A stretch of 20,517 nt of DNA from an uncultured Bacilli bacterium. GTDB lineage: Bacteria > Bacillota_I > Bacilli_A > RF39 > UBA660. The stretch is taken from positions 1 to 20,517 of the forward strand of contig CAOOMX010000025.1 in the NCBI GenBank assembly GCA_948497845.1, in the 5' to 3' direction. Under the pieces are notes generated by a model. That model had not been told where the DNA came from, did not search any database, and worked only from the letters and a program-made list of their open reading frames with translations. Below are positions 19,781 through 20,517 of this stretch, piece after piece; positions within the stretch are counted from its first letter, which is position 1; each line of letters starts with the position of its first letter. The position numbers were made by a program, and so were the translations under genes.

Positions 19781-20517
19781 ATGAAAAAGAATTTAGTATT
19801 AATAGGTGCCTCTGACTCGATTGGAGTTCCTTATACGAAAGATAATTATGATCATAAAGGTTTTTTTGAAATGATTGAGAAAGAATTATTAAAAAAATAT
19901 AATGTTATTTCAATTAATTGTTTTCATATGTCTACTAACAATGATAATAGATATATTGATAGTTTAATTTCTAATGATATATCTTTGTTAGATATCAAAA
20001 ATTCCCAAAACCAAATGCTAAAAAAATGTAAATATTCAGGTATTTATCCTTATTTAGAGTTACCCAAACACTTTTTAAATCATTATAAAACAAATGATGC
20101 AGATGAGAAAATTATAGTTAAAAATTATATTAAAAATAATGATACTATTTTTATTTATTCCGCTTTTGTAAATGATTTATTAAAATCTAAAAATTTGAGT
20201 CTTTTTAAATTATTAAGACCTGGGAAAATAGAAAAAGAATTAAGAAAAGTAAACATAGACAGTGTTCTTCATGATTTAGAAAAAAATATTGAGAAACTAA
20301 TAACTACGAATCCTAACATTAAAATCTTTATTATTGGATTATTTATTCCCACAAAAATCTCGTATATAAGGAAAAGTTTAAAAGAGTTTATTTTTAATGT
20401 TAATAATTCTTTTAAGAAAATATCTGAAAAAAATGATAACGTAATTTTAATAAATAATCATAATTTATCAGCAGAGGATTTTAATAATATAGACTTTCAT
20501 CCAAATAAAAAAGGTCA
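19781..20517 (+). CDS. SGNH/GDSL-type hydrolase (3' end outside window)
   Basis: About 245 residues are visible and the frame is open at the window edge. The start MKKNLVLIGASDSIGVPY matches block I of SGNH hydrolases (G-x-S-D-S, nucleophile Ser in the first strand-loop), FIYSAFVNDLL has the Asn-Asp of block III, and DFHPNKKG near the visible end matches block V (D-x-x-H-P) with the catalytic Asp and His. No signal peptide is present, so it is a cytoplasmic esterase or acyltransferase-like enzyme; such enzymes act on lipids, acetylated sugars or similar esters. Block II was not clearly located. AAAGGTGA lies just before the ATG. Transcription is likely from the promoter in module C. Confidence 0.75.
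   Translation, partial: MKKNLVLIGASDSIGVPYTKDNYDHKGFFEMIEKELLKKYNVISINCFHMSTNNDNRYIDSLISNDISLLDIKNSQNQMLKKCKYSGIYPYLELPKHFLNHYKTNDADEKIIVKNYIKNNDTIFIYSAFVNDLLKSKNLSLFKLLRPGKIEKELRKVNIDSVLHDLEKNIEKLITTNPNIKIFIIGLFIPTKISYIRKSLKEFIFNVNNSFKKISEKNDNVILINNHNLSAEDFNNIDFHPNKKG

Overview
The window is AT-rich DNA from a low-GC Gram-positive bacterium (Bacillota). UGA is a normal stop and UGG encodes Trp, so this is not a Mycoplasma-type genetic code. SpoVS and a CotD-like cysteine-rich coat protein point to a spore-forming lineage or one derived from it. Rubrerythrin points to an anaerobe. Single-chain (alpha2) glycyl-tRNA synthetase, TypA, a T-box leader and four proteins with SipW/TasA-type signal peptides all fit Bacilli- or Erysipelotrichia-like gut bacteria. 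The exact taxon cannot be fixed from the sequence alone.

Layout. Positions 1-13005 are almost entirely minus strand. At the left edge is a truncated TasA-like exported protein (1-505). Next comes a tight six-gene minus-strand run (5049 down to 651): ZIP metal transporter, NAD-dependent epimerase-like SDR, patatin-like lipase, YebC/YeeN-family factor, PF06541-type membrane protein and CotD-like protein, ending at an intrinsic terminator. Then follow three more SipW-type exported proteins (two close paralogues and one with a carboxypeptidase-regulatory-like domain), TypA, an unrecognised 527-residue protein, rubrerythrin, SpoVS and an HdeD-like membrane protein. Most of these later genes stand alone, with their own promoter (17-bp spacer) and a hairpin terminator.

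Positions 13006-15022 form an RNA-rich, rearranged-looking section: an HD-domain gene between two near-identical 23-nt repeats, a dense set of palindromes, a short gene fragment, a minus-strand tRNA operon (Ser, initiator Met, and a fused Asp/Phe tRNA) and a divergent tRNA-Leu.

Positions 15023-20517 are plus strand: a very short glycine T-box leader plus glycyl-tRNA synthetase, a GC-richer island that looks like a structured RNA, a PepD-like M20 peptidase, a DUF3800 protein, an atypical tRNA-Thr and the start of an SGNH hydrolase.

The features most worth a second look are the Asp/Phe chimeric tRNA, the minimal T-box, the repeated terminator-promoter module that follows RNA genes (three copies), the structured RNA candidate at about 16.8-17.04 kb, and the repeat-flanked HD-gene unit. 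No CRISPR array, insertion sequence, intact recombinase or replication origin was found.
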